Shown here: positions 1 to 5,887 of the stretch, piece by piece | Layout: every line of letters starts with the position of its first letter | Numbering within the stretch: the stretch's first letter is position 1 | Assembly: GCA_030038885.1 (NCBI GenBank) | Contig: JASHQY010000154.1 | Coordinates: forward strand, 1-15,598 | Origin: Thermoplasmata archaeon | Lineage (GTDB): Archaea; Thermoplasmatota; Thermoplasmata; Lutacidiplasmatales; UBA184 | DNA length: 15,598 bases | Direction of reading: 5' to 3' | Notes under the pieces: generated by a model | Told to the model about the DNA's origin: nothing | Database searches by the model: none | The model's input: only the letters and a program-made list of their open reading frames with translations | Made by a program: the position numbers and the translations under genes

Positions 1-1324
1 GGCCGCCGAGCTCGCGCAGCCGCAGGGTCAGGGCGTTCCGTCGTCCGTCGAGCGCCTCCGCGCGTCGTCGAGCCTCCTTGATCAGCTCGAGGACCGCGTC
101 GCGGGTCGCCGGGCGGATCCGACCGTCGGCCGCGATCTCCTGGGCGCAGAACTGCGCGAGCCGGACGCGGTTGGCGTCGTTGTCGGGCATCGCCGTCTCG
201 AGCAGTACCTCGTAGCCGCTCCCCGCGATCCGCGAGCGGAGCGGAGAGAGGATGCGGTGGATGTCCTGGATGTTCGCCGCCGCCACGAGAATGAAATCAC
301 ACGGCACGTTGTCGACGCGGACCGCGGCCCCCCCGGATTGCGGGTTCCGGCCGGTGATCGGGAACCGCTTCTCCTGCATCGCGGTGAGGATGTGCCGCTG
401 CAGGAACCCGAGGTGCGGCAGCTCGTCGAGGAAGAGGACCCCGTCGTGCGCCTCGTGGATCGCGCCCGCGATCACGCGCTCGTACGGCAGGGTGCCGAGC
501 TGGGGGTGGCCGCCGTACGGGTCGTGCCGGACGTCGCCCAGGAGCTCGGTCTCGCTCGCCCCGGTCGCCATCACGAACGTGTTGCGGTCGAGCTTCACGA
601 GGACCTTGCGCGGGCTCTCGTGCTGCAGCGTGCGGCGCCGCTCGAGCGCCCGCTGGTCGAGGACCTTCACGTGGTCGCCCGCCCGCTCGTAGGCGACGAC
701 CTCCTCGACCCCGTTCCGGAGGCGGGTCGTGCGGACCGCCTCCTGCGGGTTCCCGCCGGGCGAGGCGGTGAGCTCGAGGATCCCTCCGACGAGGTCGCGG
801 AATGGATTGCCGCTGCCCGAGACCCCGGGGACGACCTGCTTGACGTTCCCGCACGACGGGCAGAACCGCTCGCTCGGCAGGGAGTAGAAGTTGCAGCGGG
901 GGCACCGGTACCCGAGGCGCTCGGCGACCGACGCCGGCGCTTCGGTCGGGAGGATCATCTCGCCCTCGACCGACCGCGCGGCCTCGCGCTCGCGGTAGAC
1001 CTCCTCGCGGGTCACGACCTCGATGCTCGGCCGCTCCGGATTCTCGGGATTGTGCACGACCCGCAACTCCGTGCGGGGGCGGTCGAGGTGCAGGGCGAGC
1101 GCCTGGGCGGTCATCGACTTGCCGACGCCCGGCGGCCCGACGAGCAGCAGGTGGCGGCGCTGGTAGGCGGCGATGCGGGCGATCTCGACCGCCTTCTCCT
1201 GCCCGATGACCCGTGCGAGCGGATCGGTCGGGATCGGGATGTCGGCGGTGGTCTCGATCTCGTCCACGCCGGCCGGGAGGTGGTGGGGCGGCTCGCTCGT
1301 GCTCGCGGTCACGGGATGCTCCAC
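1..1324 (-). CDS. LonB-like AAA+ ATPase module with inserted zinc ribbon (C-terminus beyond window)
   Basis: The open frame runs off the left edge with 441 codons visible. Seen: Walker A GPPGVGKS (about residues 63-70), Walker B DGVLFLDE (294-301), a LonB-like block LLGDVRHDPY (261-270), FPITGR (321-326), and an end matching the LonB AAA lid (TLRLRELGG). These blocks follow archaeal LonB (lon_rel), the membrane-anchored ATP-dependent protease. Known LonB carries transmembrane helices between Walker A and B. Here that place holds CPRC...CPSCG (141-159), a zinc ribbon, with no hydrophobic segment visible, so the protein should be soluble. The Ser-Lys protease domain, if present, lies outside the window, so proteolytic activity cannot be judged. 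Start: GTG at 1324 or GTG at 1312; an AT-rich box at 1340-1347 suits a near-leaderless transcript for either. Upstream neighbour on the same strand is dnaG, 77 bases away. AAA+ assignment is firm; protease versus chaperone is open. Confidence 0.85.
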   Translation of the reverse strand, partial: MEHPVTASTSEPPHHLPAGVDEIETTADIPIPTDPLARVIGQEKAVEIARIAAYQRRHLLLVGPPGVGKSMTAQALALHLDRPRTELRVVHNPENPERPSIEVVTREEVYREREAARSVEGEMILPTEAPASVAERLGYRCPRCNFYSLPSERFCPSCGNVKQVVPGVSGSGNPFRDLVGGILELTASPGGNPQEAVRTTRLRNGVEEVVAYERAGDHVKVLDQRALERRRTLQHESPRKVLVKLDRNTFVMATGASETELLGDVRHDPYGGHPQLGTLPYERVIAGAIHEAHDGVLFLDELPHLGFLQRHILTAMQEKRFPITGRNPQSGGAAVRVDNVPCDFILVAAANIQDIHRILSPLRSRIAGSGYEVLLETAMPDNDANRVRLAQFCAQEIAADGRIRPATRDAVLELIKEARRRAEALDGRRNALTLRLRELGG

Positions 1325-1339
1325 TAGGGGTGCCGGGGG

Positions 1340-1347
1340 AAAATAGG
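1340..1347 (-). promoter_or_regulatory. TATA-like box ahead of LonB-like gene
   Basis: On the minus strand the sequence reads CCTATTTT in otherwise very GC-rich DNA. It is centred about 20 bases before the GTG at 1324 and about 32 before the GTG at 1312. Archaeal TATA boxes are centred about 26-27 bases before the transcript start, so a leaderless or near-leaderless mRNA is likely. It suggests this gene has its own promoter after dnaG. Confidence 0.5.
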
Positions 1348-1401
1348 TTCGCCGCGGGTGGGGCGCCCGGGTCCGCGGCCCGGGCGCGGCCGGACGCCGG
1401 C

Positions 1402-2745
1402 CTAGCGGGGCCCGGTCGGGCCCCCCAGGTCCGCCTTCGTGAAGATCCGCAGCTTGTCCGGGATCTTGCCGACCGGCCCGAGCCGGGTCGCGACGACCGT
1501 TCCGATCCCCTTCTCCTGCGCGACGTCGAGCAGGCGCTGGCTCACGATCCCGTCGAACACGACGGCCTTCGCCGGGGTCGAGAGGGCCGCGATCGCCTCG
1601 AACATCTCCTTGATCGGGGCCTCCCCGACCACGCTGTCGTCCTCCCCGACGAAGAGCGCGCGGGACGCGTTCTCGACGCCCCCGAGCAGGTCGAAGTAGC
1701 GCTGGAGCTCGGGCGGCAGGGGAGCCGACGCGGCGGGAGGCGGCGGCGGGGGCGGCGGAGGCGCCCGCTGGGGCGGGGGCGGCATCCGTTCGCGCTCGCG
1801 GTCGTCCCGGCGCTGCCGGTCGGAGTTCCGTTCCTCGCGCCGTTCGTTGCGGTCGGCGCGCTCGCCCCCGTCCCCGCGGTCCTCGCGCGGCTCGCGGGTC
1901 GCTCCGGTCGACTCGAACCCGCTCATCTCGAGGTACTGGTTGATCGGGATCTTGTTCCGCAGGCACTTCAACAGCTGCTTCTGCGTGAGCTCCTCGACCT
2001 CGCTGCCGCGCGGCGCGCGGGCGACGAAGTCGAGATCCATCGTCTGCAGCATCTCGCGCAGGATCAGCTCGCCGGCGCGGTCCCCGTCCGTGAAGGCGGT
2101 GACGGTCTTGCCGCGCGAGAGGTCCTTCACGGTCTGCGGGACGCTCGTCCCCTCGACCGCGATGACGTTCTTGATCCCGCAGCGCAAAAGGTTCAGCACA
2201 TCGGACCGTCCCTCGACGACGATCAGCGCGTCCGCCTGGTCGACGTTCGGGCCGGCCGGGAGGTGCTCGGGGCCGTAGGTCGTGATCTCGTCGACCTGGA
2301 CGCCCTTGCGGACCGCCTCGGTGAGGTCGATCCCGACTCCCTTCGACTCCTCCTGGAGCCGCGAGAGGATCTCCTTCGCGCGGTCGACGACCTTCTGCCG
2401 CTTCGACATGCGGATGTCCTCGACGCTGACGACCTCGATCTTGGCCCGGCAGGGACCGATGCGGTCGACGGTCTCGAGCGCGGACGCGAGGATCGCGGTC
2501 TCGACCTGGTCGAGTGACGACGGGATCACGATCTCGCCCTCGCTCTTGCCCTTGCGGCTGTCGATCTCGACCTCGATCCTCCCGATGCGGCCGGACTTCT
2601 GGAGGTCGCGAAGGTCGAGCTCGTCGCCGAGCAGGCCCTCCGTCTGGCCGAAGACCGCACCGACGACGTCGGGCTTGTCGATGACTCCTTCGGCGGCGAT
2701 TCGGGCTCGGACTTGGTACTTTGCGGCGCTGGGGTCGTTGGTCAT
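1402..2745 (-). CDS. dnaG: Archaeal DnaG (TOPRIM-domain primase/exosome-associated protein)
   Basis: The 447-residue product begins with the conserved archaeal DnaG N-terminal domain (about 1-165). A TOPRIM domain follows, with VVEGRSDV (Glu179) and FTDGDRAGE (Asp220, Asp222), the metal-binding acidic residues of the fold. In archaea DnaG can make primers and is also a subunit of the RNA exosome cap; which role applies cannot be told from sequence. Residues 281-346 form a low-complexity linker, first rich in Arg/Asp/Glu and then a long proline run. A C-terminal domain (about 346-447), found in archaeal DnaG, follows. Start ATG at 2745 gives the family-typical MTNDP...KYQV opening. No strong Shine-Dalgarno and no convincing TATA box precede it, but a perfect 14-base palindrome lies 17 bases upstream. 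Identification is secure. Confidence 0.96.
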   Translation of the reverse strand: MTNDPSAAKYQVRARIAAEGVIDKPDVVGAVFGQTEGLLGDELDLRDLQKSGRIGRIEVEIDSRKGKSEGEIVIPSSLDQVETAILASALETVDRIGPCRAKIEVVSVEDIRMSKRQKVVDRAKEILSRLQEESKGVGIDLTEAVRKGVQVDEITTYGPEHLPAGPNVDQADALIVVEGRSDVLNLLRCGIKNVIAVEGTSVPQTVKDLSRGKTVTAFTDGDRAGELILREMLQTMDLDFVARAPRGSEVEELTQKQLLKCLRNKIPINQYLEMSGFESTGATREPREDRGDGGERADRNERREERNSDRQRRDDRERERMPPPPQRAPPPPPPPPPAASAPLPPELQRYFDLLGGVENASRALFVGEDDSVVGEAPIKEMFEAIAALSTPAKAVVFDGIVSQRLLDVAQEKGIGTVVATRLGPVGKIPDKLRIFTKADLGGPTGPR

Positions 2746-2761
2746 GGCTCGTGTGGTTCCT

Positions 2762-2775
2762 GGAGGACGTCCTCC
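2762..2775. promoter_or_regulatory. Perfect 14-bp palindrome upstream of dnaG
   Basis: The sequence GGAGGACGTCCTCC is its own reverse complement. It ends 17 bases before the dnaG ATG, where the transcript start or early leader should lie. It could be an operator for a dimeric regulator or a leader hairpin. There is no loop, so a dimer-binding site fits better than an RNA hairpin. Function is inferred from position only. Confidence 0.35.
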
Positions 2776-2960
2776 CGCACCCGCGGGAATCGCCCCGAAG
2801 GCGAGCTAGGGGCGCCGAGCGTCGCCGGGCGATGCGCCGAGCCTACGACCAACGAACGGGCGGAACATGAGTCGTGAGTCCGGGATCTCCTGGTGACGTC
2901 GGAGCGCTCCTCCGCTCGTCTCCGGGGATTGTCCTTCCGGCGCCAACATGCACCGGGGCC

Positions 2961-3060
2961 TATTTAACGGGCGGGGGTCGGTCCTGGCCGCGCGACGGCC
3001 CCGATCCGGGCGCTCGGTCGCGCCCGTCCTCCCCGGCCGAGAGGAAGTCGCCTGTCAAGC
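2961..3060 (+). promoter_or_regulatory. Orphan TATA-like box with downstream stem; possible distal promoter or short ncRNA
   Basis: TATTTAAC at 2961-2968 is a good TATA-like element, but no start codon of a credible gene lies 25-40 bases downstream. The expected transcript start (about 2990) coincides with a 7-bp perfect stem pairing 2990-2996 (GCGCGAC) with 3017-3023 (GTCGCGC), loop 20. It may be a second, distal promoter of the gene at 3111 or may start a short structured RNA. No family is recognised. Confidence 0.3.
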
Positions 3061-3069
3061 GCGACACTC

Positions 3070-3077
3070 TTTATATC
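3070..3077 (+). promoter_or_regulatory. TATA box of the 222-aa protein gene
   Basis: CTTTATATCGG, with core TTTATATC, is the best TATA-box match in the window. It predicts a transcript start near 3100, about 10 bases before the ATG at 3111. An inverted repeat TGTC-N6-GACA (3053-3065) sits just upstream, over the expected BRE area. Confidence 0.65.
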
Positions 3078-3110
3078 GGACCCCGATAGGCCGCGTCGGA
3101 GCCCCTCCTC

Positions 3111-3779
3111 ATGGCACGTCGCACACGCAACGCCGCCCCGGATCCGAACCCCGAAGTTCCCGTCGCGAAGACGAAGCCCGAGGACGATTTCGTCACGTCG
3201 CTCAAGAGCGACCTCGTTCGGACCCAGCAGGCCGCCGGCGCGAAGACCGGCGAGGACCTGACCCACCGGGCGAAGCTCAACCAGCGCCTCCTCCAGGACC
3301 TCTGGGAGGTCCACAACCAGTTCGAGGACATCGGCGTCCACCTCACGATCGACCCCTCGCAGACGCTGTTCGCGACGTTCGTCGAGTACCCGACGACCTG
3401 GACGTTCCGGGACAACTTCGACTTCGGCGCGGTCAAGACGATCGAGCTCGCGGACCGCTCGTCCGGCTGGGTCGGCTTCACGCTGCGCAACTGGTACTAC
3501 CGGACCCCGGAGGGGAAGACGCACCTGCGCTCGATCTTCGAGTGGTGCGACGGCGAGAGCTACCACCGCTACTCCGGCTGGATGCGGATGATGAGCCAGG
3601 CGGTCCTCTACGACGCGGCCGAGGACGAGGTCGAGGTCAAGGAGCTCCACCGGATCCTCCGCGACGTGGTCGTGCAGTGGTACGGCGCCCATCTCGAGAA
3701 GACGCCGGAGAAGTTCGTCGCGCACCTGAAGGAGAAGTACCCGAAGGGCGCGTCGTACGCCAAGGAATCGTACCGCTGA
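3111..3779 (+). CDS. Conserved-looking hypothetical protein, 222 aa
   Basis: I do not recognise this family. The start ATG at 3111 is well placed about 34 bases after a strong TATA box. Residues 1-30 are charged, Pro/Lys-rich and probably disordered. Residues 30-75 look helical (SDLVRTQQ..., LNQRLLQDLWEVHNQF). Residues 76-148 look beta-rich and unusually aromatic for this genome (FATFVEYPTTWTF, WVGFTLRNWYY, FEWCDGES). A helical, charged tail ends in KESYR. There is no signal peptide or membrane segment, and only one cysteine, so it is probably a cytosolic folded protein. Codon use matches the neighbours. It sits between dnaG and polB on the polB strand with its own promoter, which suggests steady expression but gives no proof of a replication role. 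Confidence 0.8.
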   Translation: MARRTRNAAPDPNPEVPVAKTKPEDDFVTSLKSDLVRTQQAAGAKTGEDLTHRAKLNQRLLQDLWEVHNQFEDIGVHLTIDPSQTLFATFVEYPTTWTFRDNFDFGAVKTIELADRSSGWVGFTLRNWYYRTPEGKTHLRSIFEWCDGESYHRYSGWMRMMSQAVLYDAAEDEVEVKELHRILRDVVVQWYGAHLEKTPEKFVAHLKEKYPKGASYAKESYR

Positions 3780-3828
3780 GCCCGGCGACGCCCGGGCCGC
3801 GGCCGCCGGCGCCGCGCGCGCGCAAGCC

Positions 3829-3838
3829 TTGAAATAAC
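3829..3838 (+). promoter_or_regulatory. TATA-like box ahead of polB
   Basis: TTGAAATAAC stands out in GC-rich surroundings and predicts a transcript start near 3860, giving a leader of roughly 50-65 bases before polB. This is longer than for the other genes here, and the leader contains a hairpin (3877-3896). An inverted repeat (3839-3857) lies between the box and the expected start. Confidence 0.5.
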
Positions 3839-3857
3839 CGGGTCGGCCTGCGACCCG
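3839..3857 (+). repeat. Inverted repeat between TATA-like box and expected polB transcript start
   Basis: CGGGTCG at 3839-3845 pairs perfectly with CGACCCG at 3851-3857 around a five-base centre. It lies directly downstream of the TATA-like box, where an archaeal repressor would block polymerase, so an operator is possible. In DNA this rich in GC, short repeats also arise by chance. Confidence 0.35.
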
Positions 3858-3876
3858 CCCGGAACGCGACGGAGGG

Positions 3877-3896
3877 GCCCGGCCTTAGGGCCGGGC
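3877..3896 (+). promoter_or_regulatory. Perfect 8-bp hairpin in polB leader
   Basis: GCCCGGCC (3877-3884) pairs with GGCCGGGC (3889-3896) around a TTAG loop. All eight pairs are G-C, so it should be very stable in RNA. It ends 15-28 bases before the candidate GTG starts of polB and so could affect ribosome access. It could also be a terminator-like stem for the upstream gene, but no T-run follows. Confidence 0.4.
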
Positions 3897-3911
3897 ACGG
3901 GCCGGTGCGTC

Positions 3912-5429
3912 GTGGGAGGCGTGGTGGCTCCGGGGTTGCGCGAGCATCTGGTCGCCTACTTCGAGGAGCACCATCGGCTCGTCGAGGCCGGGGCGCTCCA
4001 GTTGCTCCTGACCAACCACCAGCCGCTGCTCGTCTCCCGCGAGCTCGTCGAGGCGCCGGGGGATGGGTCGCCGTTCGTGACGGTCGAGATGGTCGAGCGG
4101 GTGCTCGCCCTGCGGACGCCGCGGCCGCCGGAACCCGCCGGACTGCGCGATGCGGCCCGCTCCCCGGACGTGCGGGTCGAGCGGCCGTTCGCGGTCCTCC
4201 AGGAGGGGTTCGTCGGGCCGCCCGTGGGGTCCGACGCGCTCGCAGCGTACTCGAGCCTCTTCCGCTCGCGCTACCGCGCGCTCGCCCGATTGCTCCGCGG
4301 CCGCCCCGAGCTCGGGAACCTCCGGCCGACGTCGGCCCTGCGACCCGGGGACGGTCCCGCGTCGGTGATCGGCCTCGTGCGCGAGGTCCGCACGACCGCG
4401 AAGCGCCACCACGTGGTCCTCACGATCGACGACGACGCCGGCTCGGTCGAGGTGCTCGTCCCGCAGGACTCGCCGGCCGCGCAGCAGACGTTCCTCCCCG
4501 ACGAGGTCGTCGGGCTCAAGCTCCAGTTCGCCCGCGAGCCCGGGAAGCTGCCGCGCGCGCTCGCGGTCGAGCGGCCGGACGTTCCGGCGACCCGCGCGGT
4601 GGGACGGGCCTCCCGCCGGCGGCGCGCGATCTTCCTCTCCGACCTCCACGTCGGCAGCCGATCGTTCCTCGCGGACAGCTGGGGTCACCTCGTCGACTTT
4701 CTCCGCGGCCAGGGGCCGCAGTCGGAGGTCGCGGACGAGATCGACCACGTCGTGGTCGCCGGCGACCTCGTGGACGGGATCGGCGTCTACCCGAACCAGG
4801 AACACGACCTCGCGATCGCCGACGTGGTCGAGCAGTACGCGGAGCTCGGCCGGCGGCTCGCCGAGCTCCCGTCCCGGCTCTCGATCGTCGTCGTCCCAGG
4901 GAACCACGACGCGGTCTGCCCCGCCGAGCCGCAGCCCGCGCTGCCCCCGGCGCTCCGGGCGTCGTTGCCCGAGAACGTCCACTCGCTCGCGAACCCGTCG
5001 ACGTTCTCGCTCCACGGGGTCGTCGTCGAGGCGTACCACGGCCGCTCGTTCGACGACCTGATCCCCGCGCTCCCGGGGACCGCGTACGCGCGCCCGACCG
5101 AGGTCATGAAGCGGATGATCCAGATGCGGCACCTCGCCCCGATCTACGGCGACCGCACGCCGCTCGCCCCGCTCCCGCGGGACGGGCTCGTGATCGACCC
5201 CGCGCCCGACATCCTCGTCACGGGCCACGTCCACACCTACGGGGCCGACCGGTACCGCGGGGTGCTCCTCCTGAACGTGTCGACCTGGCAGGCCGAGACC
5301 GAGTACCAGCGGATGCGCAACATCGCGCCGGTCCCGGCCCGGGCCGCGGTCGTCGACCTCTCGAACCTCGACCTCGTGAGCCTCGACTTCTCCGGCGGGG
5401 ATCCGGTGCGCGTCGGGGCGGCCGGATGA
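3912..5429 (+). CDS. polB: DNA polymerase D small subunit DP1 (3'-5' exonuclease)
   Basis: This is the small, proofreading subunit of archaeal family-D DNA polymerase, which works with the large subunit DP2 (not in this window). Residues 1-70 are a helical N-terminal region, about 145-225 an OB-fold, and about 236-490 a calcineurin-like phosphoesterase domain. The metal-binding motifs are complete: FLSDLHVG (Asp244, His246), AGDLVDG (Asp285), PGNHD (Asn331, His332), AYHGRS (His376) and TGHVH (His439, His441). Exonuclease activity is therefore expected. At 505 residues it is shorter than the roughly 600 of Thermococcales DP1, mainly in the N-terminal linker. The start is uncertain: GTG at 3912, 3921 or 3924, with GGGAGG at 3914-3919 lying among them. 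It overlaps cutA by four bases (ATGA), so the two are probably cotranscribed. Confidence 0.95.
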   Translation: MGGVVAPGLREHLVAYFEEHHRLVEAGALQLLLTNHQPLLVSRELVEAPGDGSPFVTVEMVERVLALRTPRPPEPAGLRDAARSPDVRVERPFAVLQEGFVGPPVGSDALAAYSSLFRSRYRALARLLRGRPELGNLRPTSALRPGDGPASVIGLVREVRTTAKRHHVVLTIDDDAGSVEVLVPQDSPAAQQTFLPDEVVGLKLQFAREPGKLPRALAVERPDVPATRAVGRASRRRRAIFLSDLHVGSRSFLADSWGHLVDFLRGQGPQSEVADEIDHVVVAGDLVDGIGVYPNQEHDLAIADVVEQYAELGRRLAELPSRLSIVVVPGNHDAVCPAEPQPALPPALRASLPENVHSLANPSTFSLHGVVVEAYHGRSFDDLIPALPGTAYARPTEVMKRMIQMRHLAPIYGDRTPLAPLPRDGLVIDPAPDILVTGHVHTYGADRYRGVLLLNVSTWQAETEYQRMRNIAPVPARAAVVDLSNLDLVSLDFSGGDPVRVGAAG

Positions 5430-5887
5430 GCCCCTACCCGGCCGACCCGGAATGGGCCCGCGGGCCGGCCCGCCTCGTGCTCACGACGTACCCGACCCGG
5501 GAGCGGGCGCTCGCTGCGGTCGCGGGCGCGGTCCGCCGTCGCCTCGCGGCCTGCGGCAACGTCGTGCCGGTCGACTCGGCCTACTGGTGGAACGGCCAGC
5601 TCGAGAGCGCGGCCGAGGCGCTCGTGCTGTTCAAGACCGTCCCGAAGCGCGTCGGGGCGCTGTTCGCCTACCTCGCGAGCGACCATCCGTACTCGGTCCC
5701 CGAGATCGTCGAGCTCGATGTGCCGCGCGCGGCGCGGTCGTACCTCACCTACCTCACGTCGACGCTCGACCGCGCGTCGCTCCCCCCGCCGCGGGGCCGC
5801 CGCGCTAGGCGTCCGGGAGCACCGCGAGCCCGGGGAGCTCGAGCCCCTGGACGAACTCGAGCGACGCCCCGCCGCCGGTCGAGATGA
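5426..5887 (+). CDS. cutA: CutA divalent-cation tolerance protein with unusual Arg-rich tail
   Basis: Residues 15-114 match CutA: VLTTYPTRERA, RRLAACGNVVPVDSAYWWNG, EALVLFKTVPKR, HPYSVPEIVELDV and YLTYL. CutA forms a very stable ferredoxin-like trimer linked to copper/divalent-metal tolerance; its exact role is unsettled. The start ATG at 5426 overlaps the polB stop (ATGA), indicating translational coupling. The family normally ends near residue 110-115. Here the frame continues for about 35 residues of Arg/Pro/Ala-rich sequence (119-153) and overlaps the convergent pgk end by 83 bases. A CCCCCC run at 5782-5787 lies just before this tail, and one extra base there would place the TAG at 5806-5808 in frame. 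The tail is therefore suspect; the true end may be 5808. Confidence 0.85.
   Translation: MSPYPADPEWARGPARLVLTTYPTRERALAAVAGAVRRRLAACGNVVPVDSAYWWNGQLESAAEALVLFKTVPKRVGALFAYLASDHPYSVPEIVELDVPRAARSYLTYLTSTLDRASLPPPRGRRARRPGAPRARGARAPGRTRATPRRRSR

Larger units (their letters stand above)
2746..3110. other. Intergenic region between divergent dnaG and 222-aa protein gene
   Basis: This 365-base gap holds no ORF I can support; frames open across it are antisense or out-of-frame extensions of flanking genes. It contains a 14-base palindrome next to dnaG (2762-2775), a TATA-like box at 2961-2968 with no gene at the expected distance, a stem pairing 2990-2996 with 3017-3023, and the promoter of the plus-strand gene at 3070-3077. 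A short transcript from 2961 onward is possible but unproven. Confidence 0.6.

Noticed and set aside
257..1327. Long plus-strand frame opposite the LonB-like gene
   Set aside because: It is antisense to a gene with clear AAA+ motifs. Its composition (Arg/Asp/Leu/Ala-rich, no motifs) is the usual shadow in high-GC DNA.
3041..3056. GAGGAAGTC resembling the conserved GAGGAAAGTC of RNase P RNA
   Set aside because: It lacks one A, and the flanking 100 bases are too short and lack other RNase P conserved regions.
2874..3089. Short plus-strand frame in the dnaG/unknown-gene gap
   Set aside because: It has no motif or codon bias, and it runs through the TATA boxes and stem. It is more likely chance open frame.
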